From the NCBI GenBank assembly GCA_002989075.1, contig PSQN01000017.1, positions 620,001 to 684,000 on the forward strand: DNA of 64,000 bases. Reading direction: 5' to 3'. The DNA comes from Arthonia radiata. Taxonomy: Eukaryota > Ascomycota > Arthoniomycetes > Arthoniales > Arthoniaceae. Both the position numbers and the translations under genes were made by a program. This document shows positions 39,348 through 51,719 of this stretch, piece by piece; position 1 is the first letter of the stretch; each line of letters starts with the position of its first letter. The notes below the pieces were generated by a model. The model saw nothing but the letters and a program-made list of their open reading frames with translations, made no database searches and was not told where the DNA came from.

Positions 39348-40187
39348 CTACTCCTTCTTCAGATGCTCTTTGGCTTTCCGATTGGAGCTACCGCCAGCGA
39401 ACGAGGTCGACGCTGTCACCCGCAACCCCCCGAGGAGTGGACGAGAAACAGGCGGGCCTTCCTGGTTGACTGAACTTTTCCGGCGAGGCTGCAAGACTTT
39501 CACATCCAAGCGCTGGATCTCCGCTAGCAATTCTCTTCTCTCCTTATCGCTGATCCAGCCATGTTTAGTAAAATGGATGATCAAAGATTGATCCTGCGCC
39601 AGCATTGCCGCCAACTCTTTCCATTGCCCAGCGTCGACCAACGGTGTGACTTCGCTGCCCCAGCGTCCCCCTCGAGCAACAAGCCCACGCAGAATCCTTG
39701 CAAACGACGCCATGTCGACCTCAAGCTCTCGTACGTATCCAACTTCCGGGTCTGCGATCGTCCCAAAGTCGTCGAAATGTCGGAGATGTCTCCTGGCCTC
39801 TGGGATGCCGGCCACGTCGAAAGGTCTAGAGTCCCTAAGAACGGCAAGATAGTTGTGAAGCAACTGGTTCGCAATGAAGCCCGCCCACTGTTTAATCCTA
39901 GCGACGCTTGCTGAATTGCCGTGCAGGCGGCTCCAGTGTTGACGGATCGCATCGTCAACTTTAAGCAGATGTGGCAGATCTCGCTCCGCTACTGAGGTCC
40001 TCAGCGCGCTTTCGAAAGTAAAGTGGGCGAGGCGCAGTTCCGTGTTGAAGAGAGGCGTCTGCTCCGTTCCCAGCAGCGTAGAGTACAAGGTCATTCGACT
40101 TTGCAGTGTCTTGTTGGTGACATTGTCGAGAGGCTTCAGGGAGTTGCGATTTGGCGCTGTAGGTGTCTCAGGTGGGAGTGGCTCCAT
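39348..40187 (-). CDS. 279-aa hypothetical protein, mostly helical
   Basis: Single exon, ATG 40187. After a Pro-rich start the protein is rich in helices with regular hydrophobic spacing (SALRTSVAERDLPHLLKVDD, IKQWAGFIANQLLHNYLAVL, FARILRGLVARGGRWG, QWKELAAMLAQDQSLI), then a basic Ser-rich tail ending KAKEHLKKE. No signal peptide or membrane segment; probably nuclear or cytosolic. I do not recognise the family. Composition and length argue strongly that it is real. Confidence 0.7.
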   Translation of the reverse strand: MEPLPPETPTAPNRNSLKPLDNVTNKTLQSRMTLYSTLLGTEQTPLFNTELRLAHFTFESALRTSVAERDLPHLLKVDDAIRQHWSRLHGNSASVARIKQWAGFIANQLLHNYLAVLRDSRPFDVAGIPEARRHLRHFDDFGTIADPEVGYVRELEVDMASFARILRGLVARGGRWGSEVTPLVDAGQWKELAAMLAQDQSLIIHFTKHGWISDKERRELLAEIQRLDVKVLQPRRKSSVNQEGPPVSRPLLGGLRVTASTSFAGGSSNRKAKEHLKKE

Positions 40188-40598
40188 GTTGTTCTATTGT
40201 GATTTTGAGTGCTGGAAAGACGTGAAATAATGTTGACAATGTAGAGATCGGTCAATAGAGCAGAAGAACAATAAACCGTGGACCGTTTGTTGGGAGGAGG
40301 TGCATGCGTAGCTGTAGAAGGTGGCACTGAGGCAAAAGGCGGAATGTGTTACCAGTTGAGGCTCCGTTGGTCTTGTGGAGCGCTTTTGATACGTGCTCGC
40401 AGAGTCAGAAAGTGGGGACGAGGCCAGTGAGGAAGAGAAGGGCCAATACAAACTGAAACGCTCCGTATTTTCAATCTTGTCTAGATCCATACGACATTAC
40501 CTCGTCAATCATAACCATACCATACTCCATGCACCAAATTGACTCACACGTCCTCCAACCCAAGACGCCGCCCACGCACACCAACAAAAACAAAAATC
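40188..40598. other. Intergenic with C-rich tract
   Basis: Promoter of the 279-aa gene and 3' flank of the next. 40540-40680 is C/A-rich on the plus strand (CCACCCACC, CTCCCCCTCCC) and overlaps the 3' end of the 585-aa gene. Confidence 0.5.
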
Positions 40599-42426
40599 TC
40601 ACATCCAACTCCCCCTCCCACCCACCGCATCCTCCTCCCCAATAGTCAACCCCCTCTTCTCCCCCTGCATCAAACTCCCCAGAAAACTCCCCTTCTGCCG
40701 CTCCCGCGCCTGCCTCAGGAACCGCCACGTCCCCTCCACGCCCTCAATCTGCTCTTTGATCCCCGCACTGCTTGTATTCTCGGCTTTAATCAGCGGGCTC
40801 ATCAGACTCTTGCGTAGCCCGTCGAGACTCGCTTTCATACTCAAAATATGACTGTTCGCTTGGCTCAGCTCCTTCTTCCGTCCGACGGTGCGGTCGCGCA
40901 GACCAGTCAATAGATCTTTATTCCGCTCGAACTTTCGTAAACGCGTTACGGACGTGGACGACCGCCCGAAGAGTTTGGACCAGAGTGTAGCGAGCTCGGC
41001 GTCTGTCAACGCGTCCTGCGTACTTGACTCGCGGGCAACGGCGCGCTGCAAATTCGTGAATTGCTTTTCAGAGGCCGTGAATAGCGCGAAGATATTCTGC
41101 GCGTGGGAGAGCTCGCCCGTTATGGCCTCTTCAAAGGTGGCGAGGTATTCGTTAAACGTCCTTGCTAGCGTCAGGCGCTGGGAGTGATAGCTATTCTGCA
41201 ATCCCAGGAGTTCGTGCACGACAGGCGAGAAGTGCGGGAGAACGCCTCTCGAGACGGCCACGGAGAGGTGTGAGAGATTATCGATCGCGCCGGAGAGCTG
41301 GGAGGGTTCGCGGTCGATACTCCGTGAGAGCTCGCGGTAGGCCCACTCCATGGATAGCAGGATGTTATCGAGATCCCCGTTGATGGTCGCGAAGAAGGTT
41401 GTGAGTTCGTCGCCGAGTCTTTTGAGGGAGTTACTCAAGTCATCCAGTTCAGCGACGATGATGGGGGCGGAGGTCATGTTTGACAACCGGACGGACTCGC
41501 CGAGGTCCCAGACGGCGATGGAGGTGTCTTGGAGGGAGGCGACTTGTTTGGAGCCGTGCTCGGCGTAGAGGAGCATGGGCTCGAAGGAGCGGGCGAGGGC
41601 GGTGGCTTGGATGAGGTCGGGGCCGGGGGTGTGGGAGGGGGTGCGCGTGATGTTAATGAGAATGAGGGTGATGAGGAGGGTGGAGAGCGTGCTGAGGAGG
41701 AGGCGGGTGGAGGTGGAGGTGCAGCGGTGCCAGTAGAGGAGGAGGGCGTCGAGGGGGTCGGTGCGGTGTTGGACGTCGGCGCGGACGGAGAAGCGGATGT
41801 CTATGGGTGTTAGATGGTGCTTGTGGCTCTGGCTATAGTTGTTGGGGTTCTGATTCTTGTGGGGGCTTACAATTGCTTGTCTTGTCCGGGCTTTCGCCTG
41901 GAAGCGGTTCTGGCGCGCTGACCTCTGGCGCGGGACTCGGACTCGGACTCCGGTGCTTTTCTGGGCTTTCAGGCAGAGGCACACGCGCAGCTTGGTTGTA
42001 CTCGTCTGGCTCGAGACTCTCGCCGCGGCTGTTTCGGTATTGCAATGGGCTGCCTTCTCTGCTCGCAGGCGGACTGCCCAGTCCTCTCCGCACCAGCGCG
42101 GAAGGAGCCAGGCTTTCGTGCTGCTGAAAGAGTCCGCTGCCGCGTTGCCTCCATGCTGGCGGTGACCATTGGCTCACTGAGCTGTCGATGGAGGACTCGC
42201 GCTCGGATTGGCGGTCGTCTGCGATGCTGGTGCTGCGGAAGCCGGAGTGCTGGGAGGGCATTTGTAAGGTAGGGGAGGTGCCGAGGTTGGGCGAGCTCTC
42301 GGTGCTGAAGTCGTCTAAGGATGTGGCTAGAGAGGGTGCGTGGTCAAATTCCAGCCTGGGACTTGTCTGTTGGTTACGTCGTTGCGGTGACATTGTTGCC
42401 AGGAGCTGACTTTGGCGTAGGACCAT
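40599..42426 (-). CDS. 585-aa single-pass membrane protein with coiled-coil lumenal/cytosolic domain
   Basis: Exons 42426-41871 and 41800-40599 (GTAAGC donor, CCATAG acceptor) join in phase. Residues 1-195 are disordered, Ser/Pro/Arg-rich. One membrane segment follows (LLLSTLSTLLITLILINI, about residues 215-235). The remaining 350 residues are helical with coiled-coil character (NDLDNILLSMEWAYREL-type spacing, LFTASEKQFTNLQRAVARE, KKELSQANSHILSMKASLDG). The combination is typical of a conserved but uncharacterised ascomycete family; a nuclear-envelope or ER role is plausible but not shown. Confidence 0.75.
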
Positions 42427-42822
42427 AAGTTTCTATTGAAAGACCAGGTGGTGAGCGAAGAGAATACTGGTCCTAGGCTGTCGAGCCCGAGAGTTGAAGA
42501 ACGGACATAGCATGCGTTTGCCGATGGTCAAGGTGACTGTGACTGTTTACTGCCCAGACGATGGTAAGTGAGCGCAAATGCCGGCCACTTCTAGTCGTCG
42601 CTTCTGTTTGCTGTGTGTTTGTTTTCGCCTGCGGTGACTAGGCTGCCGTCGACACAGCGTTGATAAGCTTGATGTGAGCAGATGGTCGCCATCGTCCTCG
42701 AAGGTGCGGCTCTAAACGTGGACGTCGAAGAGGGCTGTTACTAGTGAAACAGGTATTGAAGATGGCTGGGCCAATGAAGTCCACGATGTGCCTCGTCGTC
42801 CAGCGAAGAGGGGTCTGCGCTA
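42427..42822. other. Promoter region of the 585-aa gene
   Basis: No gene seen; upstream of ATG 42426. Confidence 0.5.
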
Positions 42823-43116
42823 ATGCGCGTCGAGAGGCTTCAAGAGCGCGTACTGCATCATTGTGACACCGCAGATTTCATCGACAAGCTTTCCAGCGCA
42901 CGTGATGGCGTCTGCCTGATGAGCACAGGGCACATCGCCAAGGCTCTGACGGGTTATAATCCTTCATTTGCCCCTGTGTTTCCTTTCCTTGATTTTCCTC
43001 CCCATCCGAGTGCAAGGTAAGTCATGTCGTCCCCACTCTATGCCCACATCTTTACAGTGTACTGACATCTTCATAGGGCATTTCGAGTAGCAGTGAAGCT
43101 TTGGCTGAGCTCTTGA
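42823..43116 (+). CDS. Possible 77-aa two-exon micro-protein
   Basis: ATG 42823; exons 42823-43016 and 43077-43116 join in phase through a textbook intron (GTAAGT, branch-like TACTGAC, CATAG; 60 nt). The product is soluble with a Pro/Phe-rich middle (PVFPFLDFPPHPS) and a short hydrophobic end (FRVAVKLWLSS). No family recognised. The intron signals are the main support; the frame could also be part of a longer untranslated RNA. Confidence 0.35.
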
Positions 43117-43556
43117 TTTTGCTGGTTGAAAACTATAAATTTTTGACTGCTTCAAGTGGCCTTCGGGTCGCTTGGGAATTTTTGGAACCCACATCTGCTC
43201 CAGGCAGACTTTTCTTGATTGACTGGCTGTTCGCAGCTAGCCGTTGAGGAAGAGATCCCATAGCCATACAGTGTCTGGTTGCTGTCGCGATCGTTGGCTG
43301 AGCGGACTGACGCTGTTCCACCAGCAAACGTCACCGCACGCGAAGCCATTGCGCCATTAATCCATCGCTAATCAATGAGCATCTGTTGGTCAACGCTGAA
43401 GACAAAATTAGCAAGTGGCATCGATGCAGCATCACCTGGTGCAGTCAGTCATATTCCATTTCTTGCATGCTGCATATGCAGCGTCATGCGCATCAATGAA
43501 ACTCGCGAAACAGCCTCGGTCTGGCTGCCAGAAATGATGTCTATCCGCCAACTGGA
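43117..43556. other. Intergenic, nothing recognised
   Basis: 3' flank of the PIG-V gene. Short mirrored frames only. Confidence 0.5.
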
Positions 43557-45003
43557 TTACGCCGGAGGCAAAAAGCTGGCGAATAGGCCGCCTTGTATTA
43601 ATGCGTACATGACCATCCACTGCACCACCCACTTTGGCCGGATATGCGCCCTCATTGACGCGCCCAGCCCTTCACCGGTGATCATGCCAGCCACCATGAC
43701 ATACATGAGAACGTAGCCGCTGGACAACCGGGTAATGACTTGCACATGGAAATTGGTCAGAGCCAGTCCGGTCAACAACAGCTGCGGCACGGCTAGTTTT
43801 GCCCACGTTCTCGTTTGGAAGTTCACTTCCGAGTCGTGCTGCTTCTGGGTGCCATGCATCGCAGCCTGGGTGTACTCAAGATACGCCTTTTTGAGCGGCA
43901 GCGCCGCAGAGATGAGCATCAACGTAAGCATCGGCAGGGCAAGAAGGAACAGCGGGATGTTAGAGACGGTCCAGTACCGCAGAAAGCCGACATTCCTAAA
44001 TGATATGTCAGCTCGCGACTTCTCGCGTCCTGCATGCGCTGCAACACACCAATAATGCCGCTGTACAAATGTGTACACGCTGGGAACAAGAGCCGTACAC
44101 CACGATCGACCGGCCTGACCGCCCGACGAGCCGGTGCAGAACTCCTGATAAGCCTTGTATTGCGGCCATATGGACCCGAAAGCGTTCAATAGGCCGCCAA
44201 GGATGAGCGAAGCTGGCTGAAGCGGGTTTTGCAACGCCCCGAAAGGGCCGAGCAGAAGCAGATCAATCGCGAACAGAGCGCCGTTGAGAATGCCGTTGCT
44301 CCTCACCGAAGTAGCCGCGCCGAAGAAAGCTCCGGCAGCAACGGTGCTGGCGTCATTGAGCACGCCTCTTCTTTGCAACCCATATACATAGAGACAATAG
44401 CCAATGATACTGAGGCAAGAGAAGGTGCTCTCGCCATAAGGAGCAGACAAGAATATTCCTGCAGGTGATATGATATGCAACGTGGCAGCAATGAACGCAT
44501 GCTTTTCCGGAGCAGACGTGCGAGTGGTCAGGCGGTAAAGGCGGTGGACTGCGAGTACAGAGAGAAAATGACAGCCGTGTGATGTTGCAATAGCTGCCCA
44601 GGCGACTTGATCGTGCCGCAGAGGCTCTCCAAAGAACGCTACGGTGGACGATCAGTTGATCATCGTGTCCCTCCAATCAGGAGACGATCGTCAATGAAGA
44701 AGTACCTTTGCAGAAGAAGCGGATGCTTTGGGTGAAGCCCCAGCCAAATGCCCATTCTTGCTCGTATAGATACCCTCGGCGTGCACTAGAGGTGAAGTAC
44801 AGGGCATCCCAACGTATTAGATGGTGTTGGAAACGGTCTTGAGATCCGAACCGGGAGGCTGCGTGAAGATCCGCATATTGAAGAGACGTGGACGTATCAT
44901 AGCCTATACCAGGACTCAAGCAGGCTATAATCGCCAGCAATGTCTTCGATATTATGAAGATCCCAGCCAGCGACGCTGTGGGGGAATCTACCGCTGCAGG
45001 CAT
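43557..45003 (-). CDS. GPI18: GPI mannosyltransferase 2 (PIG-V / Gpi18)
   Basis: ER enzyme adding the second alpha-1,6-mannose to the GPI precursor, feeding anchors such as those of the GH72 and cysteine-rich proteins in this window. Exons 45003-44706, 44638-44050 and 43995-43557 give 441 aa. ATG 45003 places the first membrane helix (GIFIISKTLLAIIACLSPGI) at the normal position; the upstream extension starts with TTG. Family motifs: GYDTSTSL, RWDALYF, GYLYEQEWAFGWGF, HIISPAGIFLSAPYGES, SVRSNG and, across the second splice, RHYWNVGFLRYW. It ends LIQGGLFASFLPPA. About eight to ten membrane segments. Confidence 0.93.
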
Positions 45004-46796
45004 GGCATCCGGGCGAGGGAGCAGCTCTGGACGCGAGAGTAGATTATTGATGGTGCTCCATCTGAAGACCTTTAAATAAGGCAAGCTCCCAGCCTCCTCC
45101 GATGCTAATGTGTCTGAGGCGGTGGTATCGAAGAAGTGGTCGACCGAGATGCCGCGCAAACTGTGAGAGGGTCCGGAAAAACAAGGAGCCGGGATTGGCT
45201 CACCAGCAACTAGCGTCCCCAGGTATGGGTAGACACGGTAGAGTCACGTTGCACTGCAAGGGCGTACTTGCAATTTGATTTCACTGCTGGTAACCATATT
45301 CCATTTACATACATACGCGGCAGCTTCCATGCTGTCTTTTGTTTGGGGAATCGGCACTCGCCAGACAACTCACAGCCGCAAGGCTGCGAGTGTCTAGATT
45401 GACTAGACCTGCATACGCCGTTAGATACGAATATTGGCCACGCCCCATATTCATCTGCGAGCGTAAAGTCTCTAAGCAGGGTGGTATGGAATCAATAGTA
45501 AATGTATTATCAGGGCTTTGCGCAAGTAACGACATGTATGTGAAGGTGAACAAGGTATATCAACGCGTAGATGCTATCGTTGCTCGCAACCGACTAGTCA
45601 CAGTACCCGACGGCCCGAACATTCGGAAGCTGCAAGCTAGACTCAACCCCACAAACGTTGTTGCGGCCCATGTCGATAAGTTCGACGGAGTGAACAAGCG
45701 TCGAGGCGGTCAGGAGCTCTACGCTTGACGTATTCAGGCCAGAGCGCAGAAATTTAGCGGCAAATCCATTAAGATGTCACCTAAAGTAGACACGACTCAC
45801 TCTACACTTGCAGATGAGTGTGACCTAAAGCAAAAGGGTTTCCTCCGATGCATGATAGTGGTGATCTTGCGAGATTCGAAACACTTAGTCTGAAGCTCTG
45901 ACACTGGTCAACGACTCGAGGATTAAGTCCACTTGTCGCAGAAGGTGTATCAATAGCCCTTTCACCATTTAGCCGTATACTTACCACCGTTTGATTGATG
46001 TGTCGTACCTTGTTCGCGTCTAAGGCCCAACAGCCACAGTATCGTCTCGTGTTCGACTCAGGGAAAGCTAAAGAGCTAAACCTTCAATACCAGCTGCAGC
46101 ATGGTCAGCTGACGACGTATGTGGTTCGCTGTGCAGCTATCCGTCAACGCTATTCGTTGAGTTACTGTTTGCACTTCAGATCATATGCAATAACGGAAAA
46201 GCGCCGAAATCTTCCGCGCTCATTTCAAAGCCTCGCCAGTCACCGCCGGCGAAGCTCCTCTAGCTTCCGGTATTGACATCGCGCGGCTAATACTGTGGCA
46301 AATGCCGCTGAGTTGGTAACATCACGTACCTTGTTGTTCAAGACCAGAAGCGTGAGATAACTGGTGGGTCCCTGGGTGACCAGCGCGGCCGCGTGCCTTA
46401 AACCGTCGCTTAGCTCTGGCGGGACAGTCCATGGACATTCGCCTTCTTTATGCTCTTCCCCGGCTCTAGCTTGGTTCGGCGGGGTCGTTGGCCACTCAGT
46501 GATCGATCATTTCGGCTGAGCATTGCGGACCATACGGCAGGCTCATCATGCGCCGAATCATGGCATCCACGCTCTTGCGGCAAGCAGTTGCTTCCCCTTT
46601 CAGGCTTTGGTTTAGGCCCAAACTTTCGCGGCGCGTAGGATTTACAAGTGTGATGGCTGTCCTTCATTTCCAGTCCCATCTTCCAACGAGCTAAGATAGT
46701 CCCAAGTTGATCCTTATTTTGGACCCAAGTTAGCCTCGTAGAATCCGCTCTCTAAGCTTACTTGCTTGGTCACATCGGCTGTGAAATACACAAACC
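45004..46796. other. 1.8 kb gene-poor stretch
   Basis: Upstream of PIG-V. Several frames of 60-130 codons on both strands, none with a supported ATG, splice model or recognisable family. Minus 45305-45535 (from an internal ATG) and minus 45802-45987 have fairly natural composition and may be relics. No repeat or terminal inverted repeat seen. Confidence 0.45.
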
Positions 46797-47498
46797 ATGT
46801 CTATTCATGTTCCGCAGGGTGCAGTCACCGAGAGTGCGACGCAGGGTGACATTAAACAACGTCTTCAGGATCTTACTGGCCGGCAAAACATTGACACCGA
46901 ATGGAATGCTGCGAGGGTAGGTCTGGCCAGGGAGATGATGAGCTCATAATGACCTTGCAGCTGACTGACACTCGGTCAAGGCTGACGCAGAGGACGCATG
47001 GGAGAGGCTGCGGCGCAATGGCAATGGGAACACCTGGGGAGGTATCCCGGAGACGCGACGCCATCAGGAGATTTTGAATGTCTTGCAGCACCCGCGTCCA
47101 GCAGCGCAGGTACTCTACCAGCACGGCGGTTACACTCATGATAACAATAAAGAAAATTGGGTGGCTAGATGGCACATTCGCCACGTCTTCCGTAATCGCG
47201 AAACGCGAGGTTCCGCAAGTCATTCGGCCCACCCCAAGACCAAGAACGACGGGTCTGGTGGCTCCAACGGGACTGGCAACGATGGCGGAAATGGAGCATC
47301 AGCTTCCCAAGATCAACCATCAGCGTGTAAGTACTGGTTTCTCGTGTCCGGTAAGAGTCGCTGTTGCTACCAGAAGTCAATGATGACTGTCTCTGCGTGT
47401 GTCTTCTTTCACAAGTATTCGATGAATGCCAGCACCACACTGACGCCGACTCAGCTCAACCTCTTCAATACTACGATCCTGTTCGTGACACCAGGTAG
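46797..47498 (+). CDS. Candidate 182-aa protein, three exons
   Basis: Exons 46797-46916, 46981-47326 and 47416-47498 join in phase (donors GTAGGT and GTAAGT; acceptors TCAAG and CACAAG). The product is soluble: helical start (DIKQRLQDLTGRQNIDTEW), middle DAEDAWERLRRNGNGNTWGG and RRHQEILNVLQHPRPAAQVL, a Gly/Asn/Ser-rich linker, and a short acidic end. Exons 1 and 2 are fairly convincing; both acceptors lack the preferred pyrimidine before AG, so the last exon is less certain. Family unknown. Confidence 0.5.
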
Positions 47499-48391
47499 TG
47501 GCACAATATTACCCATGGAGACTGAGTAGATAGATGAAGGTAGTGAGGAGCGAAGTCGGGAGGTCGTGTAACACATGCATTGCATCCGATGTTCCACTGT
47601 ACCAGCATGCAGCTAGCGTGTCGAGACAAGATCTTAGCAGCAAGATTATGTCATCTTAATGTGTGAGTCTTCGTCTTGTAACTTCAATCACTCGTGTGTT
47701 TGTTATGACATCGTGTATCGAATACGCGTGTTCCATCTTCTTCTGTCTGTTGTGTGCCTTTGTGCGCCACTACACAAGACCATGGCGCGGGTCTCCCTTC
47801 AGAACCCGAAGAACGTGTGCATGGAATAGGTCTGGCAGCCTGAAATCTACGCTGGCGGATGTTATTTCTCGTTAGCTGCTGATTGCTAAACGGGCTCATG
47901 CCGCTTGAGGTCATGAACAAGGAAGTGGGCAAGCCTGGACGTATAGTGAAGTGTGCACGTGGCCACGGCGTGTATAGCGATGTGCGACCATACAGTCTGG
48001 GATTGGCTTCAAAGCTTGTTGATTTGCGCAAGGTCCTTCACAACCACTCTGGCGCCTGCTAATGATGTCAAGCTCATCGGCAGCAAAGTAACCGCAGCTA
48101 CATGACTAGAGCCATGGCTCGCGCCATGGTGTTGAGTAGCAAAGCTACTTTACAACCCATGAATGGGTACAACCAGTTGGCAATGTTTGGGGTTGAGTGT
48201 CAGAGAGATAGAGTTGGTACGCTATTCCACATCGGGTATATATTTTTCCGTCAGCGCGAAGATAATTAGCGTCTGCGATCATGTCTTGGTCGACCAACCT
48301 CTACTTGTCGTGACAACCTGATATTGACTTCTGTGCTCCGTAGTTTGGTTGCTGTAAATTCACTCATACCTGCATCTAGTCTCCTCTGCGT
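47499..48391. other. Intergenic, nothing recognised
   Basis: Upstream of the DNAJC28-like gene. Contains small inverted-looking stretches (GAGCCATGGCTCGCGCCATGG near 48110) but no gene. Confidence 0.5.
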
Positions 48392-50119
48392 ATGCGCAGC
48401 GCCGCCGGCACGTGCAAGATCAGAAGTGTGCTTCTTCCCTCGCAGCCTGCACGCATCCTTCCTGCTCGTACATTCAGGGTCGCTACTCGCCTCCCCAAGG
48501 CCGGAGATGGGTTCATCGAGCCTCATGGCGAAACCACGGCGGATGCGTCCGCTAAACACAAACGGAACTATCGTGATCAAGCATCACGAAATCCCCCGCA
48601 AGAGGAGAAGAATAATGCCATGACCCGCCGATTACAGGCCTTGAGCTCCGGCGATTTGACAGGTACACGCAAAGAAGACATAGAAGCCGCAGGTTTCTCG
48701 GAAGATTTGAAGAATGAGCTTCTCGACAGGATCAAAGCATCCAAAAGCTCGGCCCGCGCAGAATTTCCCTCCGCCTTCGCCACTTCCGAGGCGCCTTCGT
48801 CAGCAGGCCCAGGAAGCCGAGACATAGCTTCAGCGGAACCATGGCTGGGTACGGAGAGCATCAGCGATGCCACACTTCGCATGCTCGATGACGCCCACAA
48901 GCGAATGCGAGTCCCTGCCCGCGCGCCAAAGCCAGCCGCGAAAGTTCCAGCACGTGTGGACACCGGCCGGCCGGGAAAGAGTGGTACGGGCGGTATCGCA
49001 GCCGGAGCTCGCCTCGCGAGCGCCCGTGACAAAACCAGTACATATACATCCTTGAAAGACGATTCCTTGACACCTGAGGAGAGAGAAAAGATGCGGAAGG
49101 AATTGAAGGAACGTTTTTCGCCGGGTGCGAGACCAATGCCGACCACGTTACAGGGGCTTTCGTCCCTTGCTAATGAGCGCATTGAAGATGCCATTGCGCG
49201 CGGCCAATTCAAGAATCTGCCTTCCAGGGGCAAGCAGATCGAGCGTGACTATACTGCTTCCTCGCCATTCATCGACACCACCGAGTACTTCATGAATAAA
49301 ATCATACAAAAGCAAGAAATCGTGCCGCCCTGGATAGAGCGACAGCAAGAGCTGGTCGCGAGTGCCAATCGCTTCCGTTCTCGGTTGCGAGCAGATTGGC
49401 GAAGGCACGCCGCACGTATGATAGCCAGCGCAGGAGGCGATCTCAAAACTCAAATACAACGCGCAGAGAAGTTTGCCAGGGCTGAAGCTGTGCATAATCC
49501 TCAGTCAAGACGAAGATCAGAGCGTGTCAATACGGTAGACGCGCAGGGTCACTTGAGCCAGATATCCTTGTCTGGCGAGCTCCATCCTCCAGGCGACAGT
49601 GTCACCGTTGGCGGAACCGCTCTGGAGACCGAGATCTCTATAACACCAGAAGAAGAGCTACGTGAGTCACCCAAGGAATCAGTTGAGGGAACCGAGCGAG
49701 CTCAACCAGCACCGTCCCCTGTGGTCTCTGAAGCTGTCGGACCTCCATTTCGCGATCTCGATTGGGAAAAAACTGAACGACCATACTTCACCACTGCCAT
49801 CAACGATCTTAACGCTCTTACCCGTACTTATAATCTTATGTGTCCGGCTTTAGCTATCAAGCCGTATTTTGCCCTTGAACGCGAGCTGAAAGCGTGTTAC
49901 GCTGATGTTGCTCCTTCTCTCCCGCAACAAATCAAGGATCGCGCTTCAGGTCGTGCTCGTGATCCCTCTGTCGGCTCAACTCAGAACCGGACCGTCTTGG
50001 AAAGCTTTGGCGGAGGTGGCCACGTCGCCCGCGTCAGAGACGAAGACCAAACCCGCCGGTATGGGTTTAAACAACTTGTTCGCGATCTTTTCCGACGCAG
50101 TGAACCACCCACTGGCTGA
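48392..50119 (+). CDS. DNAJC28-like (DUF1992) protein, probably mitochondrial
   Basis: Single exon, 575 aa. The DUF1992/DNAJC28 conserved domain is at about residues 255-330: LANERIEDAIARGQFKNLPS, then FIDTTEYFMNKIIQKQEIVP and PWIERQQELV. There is no J domain here, as is usual for fungal members. The first ~35 residues are Arg/Ala/Ser-rich without acidic residues (RSVLLPSQPARILPARTFRV), consistent with a mitochondrial presequence. The C-terminal part (PPFRDLDWEKTERPYFTTAI and DLNALTRTYNLMCPALA) is also conserved in fungi. The role is unknown; the animal protein has been linked to Golgi tethering or mitochondria. Confidence 0.87.
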   Translation: MRSAAGTCKIRSVLLPSQPARILPARTFRVATRLPKAGDGFIEPHGETTADASAKHKRNYRDQASRNPPQEEKNNAMTRRLQALSSGDLTGTRKEDIEAAGFSEDLKNELLDRIKASKSSARAEFPSAFATSEAPSSAGPGSRDIASAEPWLGTESISDATLRMLDDAHKRMRVPARAPKPAAKVPARVDTGRPGKSGTGGIAAGARLASARDKTSTYTSLKDDSLTPEEREKMRKELKERFSPGARPMPTTLQGLSSLANERIEDAIARGQFKNLPSRGKQIERDYTASSPFIDTTEYFMNKIIQKQEIVPPWIERQQELVASANRFRSRLRADWRRHAARMIASAGGDLKTQIQRAEKFARAEAVHNPQSRRRSERVNTVDAQGHLSQISLSGELHPPGDSVTVGGTALETEISITPEEELRESPKESVEGTERAQPAPSPVVSEAVGPPFRDLDWEKTERPYFTTAINDLNALTRTYNLMCPALAIKPYFALERELKACYADVAPSLPQQIKDRASGRARDPSVGSTQNRTVLESFGGGGHVARVRDEDQTRRYGFKQLVRDLFRRSEPPTG

Positions 50120-51719
50120 AGCCCCAAGCGCTGTACGTGTTCGACCGTTAGGCTCAAACCGACGAAGCCCCATGACTAGCACCTTGTCAGGCTGTCCATG
50201 GCACAAGGTGTTACACCAACGTTTCTGCGGCCAGGAACAGTGCACAGCAACTTACCGTCACATGCAAAAATGATCGGGAAGTTCAACAGTATGGCTCTTG
50301 GCATTTATAGTACAGCCATTAGCAGCCTATGTGATAGTTGACCGATGCTCGCTTACGATCGAAATGGAGAATGATGCGAGGGGTCATACGAGACTTTGGC
50401 GTCATCTCGAGCTGAACGCCGCCAGAAAGGGCGCAGAGTCGTCGCTCGCTTCCGAGGTCCCCATGCATGCGGACAGCGCGCCATGTGAGTTGACGTCACC
50501 ACACATATCGCGGTCTCGCGGCTGCTGCTCATAGAGGAAGTCATTGACAAGCTAATCAAGATAAGGTTGCCCCATCTGTCGCGGAATAGTTCTCGCCAGC
50601 CCGAAGGTCAAAGCTATACTGTGGCAAGTCCCGCATCATGCAAGATCCATCAACATGGCTCTCTGCGAGTAATTGTCACTACAGCTGGCGAGGTGCTCCC
50701 CAGTCCTCCAACGTGTGGCGTGTGGCCCTCCGACGATGTTATTCACAGCAATTGCGGTCCGATTCGAAGTAGGGTTGTTTCAACACGCTCGTCGCGCGCT
50801 GCACATGCACGCAGTGACAATCGCTGCACCGCCCCAACTGCGTCGCAATGCACTATCGGATCGTTTGCGATCACAGTCTACCTGCAGCGGTGCGTGTGCG
50901 ATTTCGTATGTGCAGTCCTGACTGCACACTCATTGGCAAACTCGGTCACAAAATGCCAGCTCATTTTCTCCCGGCCATTCACCTCTTCGAAAGGCGACAG
51001 GATATTCATGATCGCAGTTATGAATCATGTCCGCGGTTTTGAAGGTCATCTTATTATTGCGTGTTCACGCAACGCTGGCGCTACCTGGCTTTGCGACACG
51101 CACTCGAAATAAGCTTTCAAGGCCATCGTATTTTATGCATGGCTACTGCTGGTCACATCATCGTGTATGTCCAACTTAGTCTCAAACGACTTTAAACCGC
51201 TGCTGTGTGACCTTGGCATTGTCAGATGACCACACAGATGCTATATGGACAGCATCTTCGTTAGCTAATGTCGGCAGTCTTCACCTAGCAACGGGCTCAG
51301 CCTAACGCACGGTGCAGGGTTCCGAATCTGCCTTCCTAGGTCTGCGCCCTCTGCATGTTGTCCGCGGCTTGGTCTAAAGCACTCCACGACGTCGCACGTC
51401 CGTCATAGAGGTCTAGAACGGTCGATACCAGGTGTCTGATCGTGCCATCGCTATGTTTCCGCCATGTGAGGTCCACCGATGACAAGAGGAAGGTTGACCG
51501 TCCGCATCACATTATCAAGCTTGCCCCGAAGCGGAAACAAGAAGCCCAAGCTACCACTGCGCAGGCTTCTATGTGCGTAGAATCAACCGTTTGCTACATA
51601 AAGGTACAAGCATGCAATATGAAGTGACCTTCAAACTCTAATCCCATCCCGTGCGTAAGGACGTTGTTGCAACTTTTGTGGTTGCCTCCCCATACACAAG
51701 GCCAGCAGCAATCGACCCA
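50120..51719. other. 1.6 kb gene-poor stretch
   Basis: No supported gene. The longest frame (plus, 50567-51112) opens with TTG and is Cys/Ser/Arg-rich without family likeness. No tandem repeats or element ends seen. Confidence 0.45.

Noticed and set aside
50567-51112. 181-codon plus frame
   Set aside because: Opens with TTG, Cys/Ser/Thr/Arg-rich with no recognisable pattern; probably chance.
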